Source of the DNA: Betaproteobacteria bacterium | Lineage (GTDB): Bacteria > Pseudomonadota > Gammaproteobacteria > Burkholderiales > Casimicrobiaceae | Length of the DNA: 64,000 nucleotides | Direction of reading: 5' to 3' | Assembly (NCBI GenBank): GCA_016861105.1 | Contig: BOKS01000014.1 | Location: forward strand, 80,718-144,717 | In this document: one piece after another, positions 1-9,763 of the stretch | Position numbering within the stretch: position 1 is the first letter of the stretch | Layout of the letters: every line of letters begins with the position of its first letter | Notes under the pieces: model-generated | Database searches by the model: none | What the model saw: the letters and a program-made list of their open reading frames with translations, nothing else | What the model was told of the DNA's origin: nothing | Translations under genes and position numbers: made by a program

Positions 1-451
1 TTTCAGCGGCCACGTCCTGACCCCGCCGCCTTGCGGCTTCCGCACTCACCTGTGCAGTGGCGGCACCGACAACATGAACTATTCGGGCAAGCGCGTTCAC
101 GTCGGTGTAGTAGTGGCGTGATTGGCTGATGCCGGAATGTGTTCCTTGAGCCGATCCCGTGTAATACCCGCCGTATCGAGTTGGAATGGCGTAGCCGGAA
201 TAGGCTACGTTCGACGTTCCAAAGTAGGTTGTGGTCGAACTCGACAACACGTAGAGAGGATCCGGCCGTGTAGCGATTAGCAACTGCGCTTTTTCTATGC
301 TGTGGCCGACGCTACGAGCAGCTGCTGTGAATTCTTCGGCCAGTTGCTCGTCTGTAAGCTTGGTCACTTCGATGTCGCGATACGGCGTGGTCGCGCACCC
401 ACTAACGCCGAGCAGTGCGAACACAACGACTATGAGATAACGAGCGGGCAT
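1..451 (-). CDS. Putative lipoprotein, C-terminus truncated by window edge
   Basis: Reverse-strand ATG at 451..449, open to the window edge: MPARYLIVVVFALLGVSGCATTPYRDIEVTKLTDEQLAEEF...; signal peptide with lipobox-like VSGC. Not in the ORF track because no stop falls inside the window. Confidence 0.65.
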   Translation of the reverse strand, partial: MPARYLIVVVFALLGVSGCATTPYRDIEVTKLTDEQLAEEFTAAARSVGHSIEKAQLLIATRPDPLYVLSSSTTTYFGTSNVAYSGYAIPTRYGGYYTGSAQGTHSGISQSRHYYTDVNALARIVHVVGAATAQVSAEAARRRGQDVAAE

Positions 452-609
452 TGGAACCCCATTGAGGCCGATGGAGTTGCTTCAGCCTTCATTACAGTCG
501 GGCCGGGGAGTGGATCTTGACGTACGTCATCGTCGGAGTACGAGACACCCGAGGTTGGGCGTCGCGCGCGGAAAGTTGAGTAGGCAAGTCCAACTTTTGG
601 GAGCCGGGC

Positions 610-835
610 ATGGCCAACGGATGGACACCGGAACGGCGGGCCCGACAAGCGGAGGCAATCCGGTGCTGGCAACCTTGGGAACGTTCGACCGAGCCGAAGT
701 CGCCCGAAGGGTAAGCACCTATCCGTCATGCGCGGATATAAGGGCGGACATCGGGCGATCATGCGGGCGCTCGCACGCTTGGGGCGGGCTCGGCCCGCAG
801 GCCACCCGCTACTTGCCGCGACATGGAACGGCTGA
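610..835 (+). pseudogene. Frameshifted small conserved hypothetical (MANGWTPERRARQAEAIRCWQPWERSTEPKSPEG/KHLSVMRGYKGGHRAIMRALAR family)
   Basis: The 'GWTPERRARQA..I..W.PWE.STGP.TPEGK....N.YKGG' pattern is split between two frames; one extra T near 712 (GGG-T-AAG) creates TAA. Dropping it restores a reading frame to TGA at 833-835. Confidence 0.6.
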
Positions 836-978
836 TTGATGCATTCTAGCCGACCCCGCGCCGTCGCTTTGGATGGGGCAGAGGGCGGGGGTACCGCGCA
901 AAAAGGCGGGTATCGACGCGGGTATAGCAACCAAGTCAGCGGCGTGTCATCCTTATCAATCAATGTGTTGTCGGCGAT

Positions 979-1548
979 ATGCTGCTGATGATCGACAACT
1001 ACGACAGCTTCACCTTCAACCTCGTCCAGTACCTGGGCGAGCTGGGGGCGGACGTCCACGTCTACCGCAACGACGCCCTCACGCTCGACCAGGTGGAGGC
1101 GTGGGCCCCCGCGCACATCGTGGTCTCGCCCGGCCCGTGCACGCCCGCCGAAGCCGGGATCTCGGTGCCGCTGATCCGGCGCTTCGCCGGGCGCATCCCG
1201 ATCCTCGGCGTGTGCCTCGGCCACCAGGCGATCGGGCAGGCGTTCGGCGGGCGCATCGTCCGCGCGGCGAAGGTGATGCACGGCAAGCTCGACGCCGTCG
1301 CGCACGACGGCCGCGGCGTGTTCACCGGCATCCCGTCCCCGGTGACGGTCACGCGCTACCACTCGCTGGCGATCGACCGCGGCGGCGTCCCCGCCTGCCT
1401 CGAGGTCTCGGCGCGCGCCGGCGACGGCGAGATCATGGGCGTGCGCCACCGCGAGCACGCGGTCGAGGGCGTCCAGTTCCACCCCGAGGCCATCCTGACC
1501 GAGCACGGCCACGCGATGCTGCGCAACTTCCTCGACGGCCGGCGGTAG
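979..1548 (+). CDS. trpG: Anthranilate synthase component II (glutamine amidotransferase)
   Basis: [26 protein letters not shown]...; class I GATase motifs [35 protein letters not shown]. Confidence 0.95.
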   Translation: MLLMIDNYDSFTFNLVQYLGELGADVHVYRNDALTLDQVEAWAPAHIVVSPGPCTPAEAGISVPLIRRFAGRIPILGVCLGHQAIGQAFGGRIVRAAKVMHGKLDAVAHDGRGVFTGIPSPVTVTRYHSLAIDRGGVPACLEVSARAGDGEIMGVRHREHAVEGVQFHPEAILTEHGHAMLRNFLDGRR

Positions 1549-1577
1549 CGCCACCCTACTTCTCCACGAGGCTTCCG

Positions 1578-2615
1578 ATGCTGCTGTCCATGTCCGACGC
1601 CGTCCAGCGGACGGTCGAACACCGCGAGATCTTCCACGACGAGATGCTCGGCCTCATGCGCCGGATCATGAGCGGCGAGGCGTCGCCGGTGATGATCGCG
1701 GCGCTGATCGTCGGCCTGCGCGTCAAGAAGGAGACCGTCGGCGAGATCGCCGCGGCCGCGCAGGTGATGCGCGAGTTCGCCACGAAGGTGCCCGTCGCCG
1801 ATCCCGAGCACCTGGTCGACATCGTCGGCACCGGCGGCGACGCGTCGCACACGTTCAACATCTCGACGGCGTCGATGTTCGTCGCCGCCGGCGCGGGCGC
1901 GCGCGTCGCCAAGCACGGGGGCCGCTCCGTGTCGTCGCGGTCCGGCAGCGCGGACGTGCTCGAGGCGCTGGGCGCGAACATCATGCTGACGCCCGACCAG
2001 GTCGCGACGTGCATCGCGGAGACCGGCGTGGGGTTCATGTTCGCGCCGTCGCACCACAGCGCGATGAAGTACGCGGCGCCGGTGCGCAAGGAGCTCGGGA
2101 TCCGCACGATCTTCAACATCCTCGGCCCGCTCACCAACCCGGCCGGGGCGGCCAACCAGCTGCTCGGCGTGTTCCACCCCGACCTCGTCGGCATCCAGGT
2201 CCGCGTGCTGCAGCGGCTCGGCAGCCGCCACGTGCTGGTCGTGCACGGCAAGGACGGCATGGACGAGGTGTCGCTCGGCGCGGCCACGATGGTCGGCGAG
2301 CTCAAGGACGGCGAGGTGCGCGAGTACGAGATCCACCCGGAGGACTTCGGGCTGCGGATGATGAGCAACCGCGGGCTCAAGGTCGAGGACGCCGCGTCGT
2401 CGAAGGAGATGCTGCTCGAAGCCCTCGACGGCGTGGAGGGCACGCCGCGCGACATCGTCGTGCTGAATGCCGGCACTGCGCTGTACGCCGGCAACCACGC
2501 GGCGTCCATCAAGGAGGGGATCGAGCGCGCGCGCGAGTCCGTCGCCAGCGGCGCCGCGAAGCGCAAGCTGGACGCGTTCGTCGCGCTGACGCGGCGGCTG
2601 GCGGGCACGCCGTGA
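1578..2615 (+). CDS. trpD: Anthranilate phosphoribosyltransferase
   Basis: [53 protein letters not shown]; in-frame start at 1578. Confidence 0.96.
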   Translation: MLLSMSDAVQRTVEHREIFHDEMLGLMRRIMSGEASPVMIAALIVGLRVKKETVGEIAAAAQVMREFATKVPVADPEHLVDIVGTGGDASHTFNISTASMFVAAGAGARVAKHGGRSVSSRSGSADVLEALGANIMLTPDQVATCIAETGVGFMFAPSHHSAMKYAAPVRKELGIRTIFNILGPLTNPAGAANQLLGVFHPDLVGIQVRVLQRLGSRHVLVVHGKDGMDEVSLGAATMVGELKDGEVREYEIHPEDFGLRMMSNRGLKVEDAASSKEMLLEALDGVEGTPRDIVVLNAGTALYAGNHAASIKEGIERARESVASGAAKRKLDAFVALTRRLAGTP

Positions 2616-3040
2616 GCGGCGCGCCGGAGTGCGTGTTCTGCGGGATCGTCGCGGGCCGCGTGGGCGCGCGCCGCGTCTGGGAGGACGAGCGCCACGTCGC
2701 CTTCCTTCCGCTCGCGAGCTTCGAGCCCGGGCACACGCTGCTGGTCCCGCGGCGGCACGCGGCGTACGTGTTCGACCTCGACGACGACGCCTATGCGGCG
2801 CTGTGGGCGGCGGCGCGTCGCCTCGCGCCGGGCATCCGCGCCGTGAGCGGGGCCGCGCGCGTGGGCATCCTCGTCGAGGGCTTCTCGGTGCCGCACGTGC
2901 ACGTGCACCTGGTGCCGGTGAACGGGCTTGCCGACATCGATCCCGCGCGCGAGCGCAAGCTGCCCGACGCCCAGGCCGAGGGCCTCGCGGCGGCGCTGCG
3001 CGACGCGCTGCGCGCGAGCGGATCGGGAGCGGCGCCGTGA
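2612..3040 (+). CDS. HIT family protein
   Basis: GTG start in a 4-nt GTGA overlap with the trpD stop; [10 protein letters not shown]...; histidine triad HVHVHLVP. Confidence 0.92.
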   Translation: MSGAPECVFCGIVAGRVGARRVWEDERHVAFLPLASFEPGHTLLVPRRHAAYVFDLDDDAYAALWAAARRLAPGIRAVSGAARVGILVEGFSVPHVHVHLVPVNGLADIDPARERKLPDAQAEGLAAALRDALRASGSGAAP

Positions 3041-3825
3041 GCGACATCCTCGACCGCATCCTCGCCAGGAAGTCCGAGGAGGTGATCGCCGCGCAGGTGG
3101 CGCGCCCCTTCGCGCAGGTGGACGCGGAGGCGCGTGCGCAGACGCCGCCGCGGGGGTTCGAGCGCGCGTTGCGCGGCAGGATCGCGGCCGGGCAGGCCGC
3201 GGTCGTGGCCGAGATCAAGCGCGCGAGCCCGAGCAAGGGCGTGCTGCGCGAGGACTTCGACCCGGCGGCGATCGCCGCGAGCTACGAGCGCGCCGGCGCC
3301 GCCTGCCTGTCGGTCCTGACCGACCGCACGTTCTTCCAGGGCGCGCCCGAATACCTGACGGCGGCGCGCGCGGCGTGCGGGCTTCCGGTGCTGCGCAAGG
3401 AGTTCATCGTCGACGAGTACCAGGTGGCGGAGTCGCGCGCGCTGGGCGCGGACGCGATCCTGCTCATCGTCGCCGCGCTCGAGCCCGCGCGCATGGCCGC
3501 GCTGGAGGCCGCCGCGATCGACTACGGGCTCGACGTGCTGGTCGAGGTGCACGACGCGCGCGAGCTCGACCGGGCGCTGGCGCTGCGGACGCCGCTCGTC
3601 GGCATCAACAACCGCAACCTTCGCGACTTCTCGGTGTCGCTGCAGACGACGATCGGGCTGCTGTCCCGCGTTCCCGCCGACCGGCTGGTGGTGACCGAGA
3701 GCGGGATCCTCGCGCAGCGCGACGTCGCCCAGATGCGCCGCCACAAGGTCGACGCGTTCCTGGTCGGCGAGGCGTTCATGCGCGCGCCGGACCCGGGCGC
3801 CGCGCTGCGCGCGCTGTTCGGTTGA
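3037..3825 (+). CDS. trpC: Indole-3-glycerol phosphate synthase
   Basis: GTG start overlapping the HIT stop; [58 protein letters not shown]. Confidence 0.96.
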   Translation: MSDILDRILARKSEEVIAAQVARPFAQVDAEARAQTPPRGFERALRGRIAAGQAAVVAEIKRASPSKGVLREDFDPAAIAASYERAGAACLSVLTDRTFFQGAPEYLTAARAACGLPVLRKEFIVDEYQVAESRALGADAILLIVAALEPARMAALEAAAIDYGLDVLVEVHDARELDRALALRTPLVGINNRNLRDFSVSLQTTIGLLSRVPADRLVVTESGILAQRDVAQMRRHKVDAFLVGEAFMRAPDPGAALRALFG

Positions 3826-3926
3826 CGCGCTGACCGTTCGCCCCCGGCGGTTGACGCGCCCGCGCGCGCGGCGGGAGGATGTCGGCCCGCGCGGCCGCGC
3901 CGCGCCCGCTCCGACGGAGATCCGCC

Positions 3927-4385
3927 ATGACCGCACTGCCCGCCTGGCTGCCCGCCACCGCGAACATGCTGACGCCCTACCTGACGGTGGCCGACGCCGA
4001 CCGCGCGCTCGACTGGTATGCGCGCGCCTTCGGCTTTCGCGCCGGCGAGTCGGCGATGAAGGACGCCGCGGGCCGGACCGTGCACGGGGAGCTCTACTAC
4101 GAGGGCCGCAGCATCGCGATGGTCGCCCCCGAAGGCGCGTGGGGCGGCACCGACCGCACGCCGCGCAACGCGGGGATCCGACTGCCGCTCAGCTTCTACG
4201 TCTACTGCGCCGACGTCGACCGGCTCGCCGACGGCGCGCGGGCGGCAGGCGCGACGATCGAGCGGCCGCCCGAGGACATGTTCTGGGGGGACCGCACGAC
4301 GATGATCGCGGACCCCGACGGGTACCTGTGGATGTTCGCGCAGAAGGTCGGCGAGTTCGACCCGTCGAAGATGCCGAAGCCCTGA
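3927..4385 (+). CDS. VOC/glyoxalase family protein (PhnB-like)
   Basis: LTPYLTVADADRALDWYARAFGFRAGE...; IADPDGYLWMFAQKVGEF. Confidence 0.85.
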   Translation: MTALPAWLPATANMLTPYLTVADADRALDWYARAFGFRAGESAMKDAAGRTVHGELYYEGRSIAMVAPEGAWGGTDRTPRNAGIRLPLSFYVYCADVDRLADGARAAGATIERPPEDMFWGDRTTMIADPDGYLWMFAQKVGEFDPSKMPKP

Positions 4386-4506
4386 CGGGCGCGCCGCAGG
4401 CGTCGCTGCGGCGCCGTTGCCGTTTGCTATCATCCGCGGCGAACGCCGGCGCGGGCTCGCACGAGCCTCGCCCGGCGCGTCGCCGCGCGAGCGTGCTCGG
4501 CGGCAC

Positions 4507-5628
4507 GTGTCCACCGCCCGACCGACGCTCGACTCTTTGTCCGCCATCGCGCTCCGCGGCGTAGCGAAGCACTGGGCGACCGCGCACGGCCGCGTGCACG
4601 GCGTGGACGGCATCTCGTTCGACGCCGACGAGGGCACGCTGAACGTCCTGCTCGGGCCCTCGGGCTGCGGCAAGTCGACGACGCTGCGGCTGATCGCGGG
4701 CCTCGAGTTCCCCGATGCGGGGACGATCGCCATCGCCGGCCGCGACGTCACGCGGCTGCCGCCCGCCCAGCGCGCGATCGCGATGGTGTTCCAGTCGTAC
4801 GCGCTGTTCCCGCACCTCTCGGTGGCCGAGAACATCCTGTTCGGGCTGCGCGTGCGCAAGGTGGCGCGCGCGGAGTGCGACGCGCGGCTGGCGCAGGTCG
4901 CCGACCTCCTCGGGCTCGCGAAGCTCCTCGACCGCAAGCCGTCGCAGCTCTCCGGCGGGCAGCAGCAGCGCGTGGCGCTGGGCCGCGCGATCATTGCGCG
5001 CGCGCCGGTCTGCCTGATGGACGAGCCGCTGTCGAACCTCGACGCGCAGCTGCGCGCGGAGATGCGCAGCGAGATCCGCGCGCTGCAGCGGAAGCTCGGC
5101 ATCACGATGGTCTACGTCACGCACGACCAGGTCGAGGCCATGTCGATGGCCGACCGGGTGCTGCTGCTGAACGCCGGCCGCGTCGAGCAGAACGGGCGCC
5201 CCGTCGATCTCTACGAGGCGCCTGCGAACACGTTCGTCGCCCGCTTCATCGGCACCCCGCCGATGAACCTGATGAACCTCGTGCCTGCGGGCGACGCCGC
5301 CGCGATCGAGGGGGCCGAGCACGGCCCGCGGCTGCCGCGCGCGTGCGCCGGCGGCACGCTCGGCGTGCGTCCGGAGCACATCGAGCTCGCGTCCGCGGAA
5401 GGCTTGCGCGCCGCGGTCGAGAGCGTCGAGTATCTCGGCGCGGACTCGCTGGTCGTGTGCCGCGTGGGGACCGCGCCGGTCGCCGTGCGCGTGCCGGGCG
5501 CGGTGGCCGCGGCCCCGGGCGACGCCGTCCGGCTGCGCTGGCCCGAAGGTGCGGCACACGTCTTCGAGGCCGACGGGCGGCGGGCGAGCGATGCCCGGCG
5601 TCACGAGGCCGCCACTGCGTTCGCGTAG
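4507..5628 (+). CDS. ugpC: ABC transporter ATP-binding protein, sn-glycerol-3-phosphate/sugar type
   Basis: Walker A GPSGCGKSTTLRLIAGLE, signature LSGGQQQRVALGRAI, Walker B VCLMDEPLSNLDAQLR, C-terminal TOBE-like segment; ORF open from 4417, GTG 4507 more plausible. Confidence 0.85.
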   Translation: MSTARPTLDSLSAIALRGVAKHWATAHGRVHGVDGISFDADEGTLNVLLGPSGCGKSTTLRLIAGLEFPDAGTIAIAGRDVTRLPPAQRAIAMVFQSYALFPHLSVAENILFGLRVRKVARAECDARLAQVADLLGLAKLLDRKPSQLSGGQQQRVALGRAIIARAPVCLMDEPLSNLDAQLRAEMRSEIRALQRKLGITMVYVTHDQVEAMSMADRVLLLNAGRVEQNGRPVDLYEAPANTFVARFIGTPPMNLMNLVPAGDAAAIEGAEHGPRLPRACAGGTLGVRPEHIELASAEGLRAAVESVEYLGADSLVVCRVGTAPVAVRVPGAVAAAPGDAVRLRWPEGAAHVFEADGRRASDARRHEAATAFA

Positions 5629-5659
5629 CGTCGAAGCCCTTTCGTCCCAGGAGGAGCCC

Positions 5660-6952
5660 ATGCTGTCACGCCGTTTGCGTCAACTCGCCGCCGCCGCCGC
5701 GGCCGCCGCCGTCCCGGTCCTCGCCGCGGCGCAGGCCACGGTCGAGGTGCCGTTCTTCTACCCCATCGCCGTCGGCGGCCCGATCACGAAGATCATCGAC
5801 GGCTTCGCCGCCGACTTCGAGAAGGAGAACCCCGGCGTCAAGCTGAAGCCGATCTACACCGGCAGCTACCAGGACTCGATCGCGAAGGCGCTGACGTCGG
5901 TGAAGAGCGGCGACCCGCCCGTCACGTCGATCCTGCTGTCCACCGACATGTACACGCTGATCGACGAGGACGCGATCGTCCCGTTCGACGACCTCGTGAA
6001 GACGCCGGAGGACAAGGCCTGGCTGGCGGGCTTCTACCCGGGGTTCATGGAGAACAGCCGCACGGGCGGCAAGACCTGGGGGATCCCGTTCCAGCGCTCG
6101 ACGGTCGTGCTCTACTGGAACAAGGAGATGTTCAAGGAGGCGGGGCTCGACCCGAACCGGCCGCCGGCCACCTGGCAGGAGCAGCTCGACTACGCGCAGA
6201 AGCTCACCAGGCGCGATGCGTCGGGCAAGGTCACGCAGTGGGGGCTGCAGATCCCGTCGTCCGGCTTCCCGTACTGGCTGTTCCAGGGGCTCGCGATCCA
6301 GAACGGCGTCAACCTGATGAACGCGGCCGGCACCGAGACCTACTACGACCGCCCCGAGGTGATCGGGGCGCTGCAGTACTGGGTCGACCTCGCGCGCAAG
6401 CACAGGGTGCATCCGGAGGGGATCGTCGAGTGGGGCACGACGCCGAAGGACTTCTTCGAGCGCAAGATGGCGATGATGTGGACGACGACGGGCAACCTCA
6501 CCAACGTCAAGAACAACGCCAAGTTCGACTTCGGCGTGGCCATGCTCCCGGCGGGCAAGCAGCGCGGCAGCCCGACCGGCGGCGGAAACTTCTACATCTT
6601 CAAGAAGTCCACGCCCGCGCAGCGCGAGGCGGCGTTCAAGTTCATCAAGTGGGTGACGCAGCCGGCGCGCGCGGCGCAGTGGAGCATCGACACGGGCTAC
6701 GTCGCGGTGTCGCAGGCGGCCTACGACACCCCGGCGATGAAGAAGTACGTGAGCGAGTTCCCCGCCGCCGCGGTCGCGCGCGACCAGCTGCCCTACGCGA
6801 AGGCGGAGCTCTCGACGCACGACAACCAGCGCGTCACCAAGGCGCTCAACGACGGCCTGCAGGCGGCGCTGACCGGCACGAAGACGCCGGAGGCGGCGAT
6901 GCGCGACGCGCAGCGCGAGGCCGAGCGGCTGCTGCGGGCGCACCGCAGGTAG
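5660..6952 (+). CDS. ugpB: Extracellular solute-binding protein, UgpB-like
   Basis: Signal peptide [29 protein letters not shown] family 1 text; followed by two permeases. Confidence 0.82.
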   Translation: MLSRRLRQLAAAAAAAAVPVLAAAQATVEVPFFYPIAVGGPITKIIDGFAADFEKENPGVKLKPIYTGSYQDSIAKALTSVKSGDPPVTSILLSTDMYTLIDEDAIVPFDDLVKTPEDKAWLAGFYPGFMENSRTGGKTWGIPFQRSTVVLYWNKEMFKEAGLDPNRPPATWQEQLDYAQKLTRRDASGKVTQWGLQIPSSGFPYWLFQGLAIQNGVNLMNAAGTETYYDRPEVIGALQYWVDLARKHRVHPEGIVEWGTTPKDFFERKMAMMWTTTGNLTNVKNNAKFDFGVAMLPAGKQRGSPTGGGNFYIFKKSTPAQREAAFKFIKWVTQPARAAQWSIDTGYVAVSQAAYDTPAMKKYVSEFPAAAVARDQLPYAKAELSTHDNQRVTKALNDGLQAALTGTKTPEAAMRDAQREAERLLRAHRR

Positions 6953-6971
6953 CCGAGCGAACGACACCGGG

Positions 6972-7026
6972 CCCGCCTGCGCGGGGGCGACGACGGTCGG
7001 GTCGTCGTCGTCCCCGCGCAGGCGGG
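6972..7026. repeat. REP-like hairpin (24-bp arms, 7-nt loop) between SBP and permease genes
   Basis: CCCGCCTGCGCGGGGGCGACGACG (6972-6995) pairs with CGTCGTCGTCCCCGCGCAGGCGGG (7003-7026), one mismatch; related copy near 45410. Confidence 0.85.
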
Positions 7027-7054
7027 GATCCGGCGTCCTTCGAGGCGTCACCGC

Positions 7055-7930
7055 ATGAACCGCGCGACGCAGTGGATCCACGCCTGGCTGCTGCTGCTGC
7101 CGGCCGCGGCGCTGCTCGCGCTGTTCACCCACTATCCCGCCGTGGCCAACCTCTGGCACAGCTTCTTCTCGACGCCGAAGGGCGCGCGGCCCGCCGTGTT
7201 CGTCGGGCTGGACAACTACCGCAACCTGGTCGACGACCCGATCTTCTGGCAGGCGTTCGCGAACAACCTGTGGTACGCGCTCGGCACGATCCCGACGTCG
7301 ATCGCGATCGCCATCGCGATGGCCGTGTGGGTGAACGACCGCCTGCCGGGGCGCGGCTTCCTGCGGCTCGCCTACTTCACGCCGACGGTGCTGCCGATGA
7401 TCGCGGTGGCCAACATCTGGCTGTTCTTCTTCACGCCCGAGTACGGGCTGCTCGAGCAGGTCACCGGCGCGCTCGGCTTCGCGAGCCACAACTGGCTCGG
7501 CAGCAAGGAGACCGCGCTGCCGGCGCTGATGGTCGTGACGATCTGGAAGGAGGCGGGGTTCTTCATGATCTTCTACCTCGCCGCGCTGCAGTCGATGTCG
7601 CCGCACCTCGCCGAGGCCGCCGCGATCGAGGGTGCGTCGCGCTGGTACTTCTTCCGGCGCGTGACGCTGCCGCTGCTGATGCCGACGACGCTGTTCGTGC
7701 TGGTCAACGCGGTCATCAACGCCTTCCGGCTCGTCGACCACGTCTTCGTGATGACGCGCGGCGGCCCGGACAGCGCGACGACGCTGCTGCTCTACTACGT
7801 CTACGAGATCGGCTTCCGCTTCTGGGACTCGGCGTACGCGGCGGCGCTCACGATGGTGCTCCTCGCCCTGCTCGCGGTGGTCGCGCTGGCGCAGTTCTTC
7901 TTCCTGGACCGCAAGGTCCACTACCAGTGA
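7055..7930 (+). CDS. ugpA: ABC transporter permease, UgpA/MalF type
   Basis: Multiple TM segments; EAAxxxG-like loop LAEAAAIEGASRWYFFRRVTLPLL. Confidence 0.85.
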   Translation: MNRATQWIHAWLLLLPAAALLALFTHYPAVANLWHSFFSTPKGARPAVFVGLDNYRNLVDDPIFWQAFANNLWYALGTIPTSIAIAIAMAVWVNDRLPGRGFLRLAYFTPTVLPMIAVANIWLFFFTPEYGLLEQVTGALGFASHNWLGSKETALPALMVVTIWKEAGFFMIFYLAALQSMSPHLAEAAAIEGASRWYFFRRVTLPLLMPTTLFVLVNAVINAFRLVDHVFVMTRGGPDSATTLLLYYVYEIGFRFWDSAYAAALTMVLLALLAVVALAQFFFLDRKVHYQ

Positions 7931-7952
7931 CGGCCGCCGCGCGGGCATCCCG

Positions 7953-8789
7953 GTGAGCGCATCCGCCACCGTCCACGAGCCGCGCGGCGCGGGCCGCGCG
8001 CTGGAGAGCGTCGCCGCCTGGACGCTGGGCGTGCTGTGGATCCTGCCGCTCGCCTACGCCGTGTGGACGGCGTTCCACCCCGCCGAGTTCTCGACGCGCT
8101 TCGTCCCCGGGGCGCCGCTGACGCTCGACAACTTCGTCAAGGCCTGGAACGCCGCGCCGTTCGCGCGCTACTTCGTCAACACGGTGGTGCTCGTGACGAC
8201 GATCCTCGCCGCGCAGCTCGTGCTGGTGACGCTCGCCGCCTACGCGTTCGCGCGCTACCGCTTCCCGGGCGACGACGTGGCCTTCGCGCTGGTGCTCGTG
8301 CAGCTGATGATCATGCCCGACGTGCTGATCGTCGAGAACTACCGCACGATGACGGTACTGGGCATCAAGGACACGATCCTGTCGATCGGCCTGCCGTACA
8401 TGGCGAGCGCGTTCGGCATCTTCCTGCTGCGGCAGACGTTCAAGACGGTGCCCCGCGAGCTGGACGAGGCCGCGCGCGTCGAGGGCTGCTCCAGCCTGCA
8501 GACGCTGTGGAAGGTCTACGTGCCGCTGGCGAAGCCGACGTACGTCGCGTACGCGCTCGTGTCCGTGTCCTACCACTGGAACAACTTCCTGTGGCCGCTG
8601 ATCATCACCGAGTCGGTCGAATCGCGGCCGGTCACCGTGGGGCTGCAGGTGTTCGCCTCCACCGACCAGGGGATCGACTGGTCGATCATCACCGCCGCGA
8701 CGCTGCTGACCACCGGTCCGCTGCTCGTCGCGTTCCTGCTGTTCCAGCGCCAGTTCGTCCAATCGTTCATGAGGGCCGGCATCAAATGA
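7953..8789 (+). CDS. ugpE: ABC transporter permease, UgpE/MalG type
   Basis: LDEAARVEGCSSLQTLWKVYVPLAKP EAA loop; C-terminal FMRAGIK. Confidence 0.85.
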   Translation: MSASATVHEPRGAGRALESVAAWTLGVLWILPLAYAVWTAFHPAEFSTRFVPGAPLTLDNFVKAWNAAPFARYFVNTVVLVTTILAAQLVLVTLAAYAFARYRFPGDDVAFALVLVQLMIMPDVLIVENYRTMTVLGIKDTILSIGLPYMASAFGIFLLRQTFKTVPRELDEAARVEGCSSLQTLWKVYVPLAKPTYVAYALVSVSYHWNNFLWPLIITESVESRPVTVGLQVFASTDQGIDWSIITAATLLTTGPLLVAFLLFQRQFVQSFMRAGIK

Positions 8790-9643
8790 AGATCCTCACG
8801 TGGAACGTGCAGTGGTGCCGCGGCATCGACGGCCGCGTCGACCCCGCGCGCATCGCCGCCGAGGTGCGTCGACTCGGGGACGCCGACGTCGTCTGCCTGC
8901 AGGAGATCGCCGACGGGTACCCGGAGCCGCGGCTGGCCGGCAGCGACGGCGCCGACCAGTTCCGGCAGCTCGCCGCGCTGCTGCCGGACCGCACCGCGCT
9001 GCCTGCCGTCGCGGTCGACCAGCCGGGGGAGAACGGTGCGCGCCGGCGCTTCGGCAACATGATCCTGTCGCGCCTGCCGGTGAAGCAGGTGTATCGCTGG
9101 CTGCTGCCGCTGCCGTGCGAGCCGGGCGTCGCGGGCATGCCGCGCATCGCGATCGAGGCGGTGATCGCGGCCCCGTTCGGGGACGTGCGCGTGATCACCA
9201 CCCACCTCGAGTGGTACTCGGCGCTCCAGCGCGGCGCCCAGGTCGACGAGCTGCGGCGCATCTACGCCGACGGACACGCGCACGCGCGCGACGGCCGCCG
9301 GATCATGGGCGTGGACAAGGGCCCGTTCGAGACGCTGGTGCGGCCGAAGGCGACGGTGATCTGCGGCGACTTCAACCTCGAGTACGACAGCGACCAGCAC
9401 GCGCGCATGGTCGCGCCGTTCGGCGACGCCACCCCGGCGCTGGCCAACGCGTGGGACCTCGTGCACCCGGGCGAGCCCTATCCGGCGACGTTCTGCATCC
9501 ACGCCGCGATGCCGGGCTACGGGCAGCTGCACTGCGACTTCTTCTTCGTCGATCCGCAGGCCGGGCAGCGCATCGCGGACTGGCAGGTGGACCAGGACAC
9601 GCAGGCCTCCGACCACCAGCCCGTGCTCCTCACGCTGCGCTGA
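8786..9643 (+). CDS. Endonuclease/exonuclease/phosphatase (EEP) family protein
   Basis: MKILTWNVQWCRG..., VVCLQEIADGY, GDFNLEYDS, ASDHQPVLLTLR; ATGA overlap with upstream permease. Confidence 0.88.
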   Translation: MKILTWNVQWCRGIDGRVDPARIAAEVRRLGDADVVCLQEIADGYPEPRLAGSDGADQFRQLAALLPDRTALPAVAVDQPGENGARRRFGNMILSRLPVKQVYRWLLPLPCEPGVAGMPRIAIEAVIAAPFGDVRVITTHLEWYSALQRGAQVDELRRIYADGHAHARDGRRIMGVDKGPFETLVRPKATVICGDFNLEYDSDQHARMVAPFGDATPALANAWDLVHPGEPYPATFCIHAAMPGYGQLHCDFFFVDPQAGQRIADWQVDQDTQASDHQPVLLTLR

Positions 9644-9763
9644 GGCTCGAGCGCGCCGGCCGGCGGTAGAATCGCGCCGCCCGCCCCGCGACGCCCGCGG
9701 CGCGGCCGCTGCCTTGTCGCCCTCCCGCCCCTCCGCCGGACGCGCGCCCGCCGCGTCCCCCCG

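Noticed and set aside
430-1554. 374-aa - strand ORF
   Set aside because: Antisense to trpG and the upstream region; no family features
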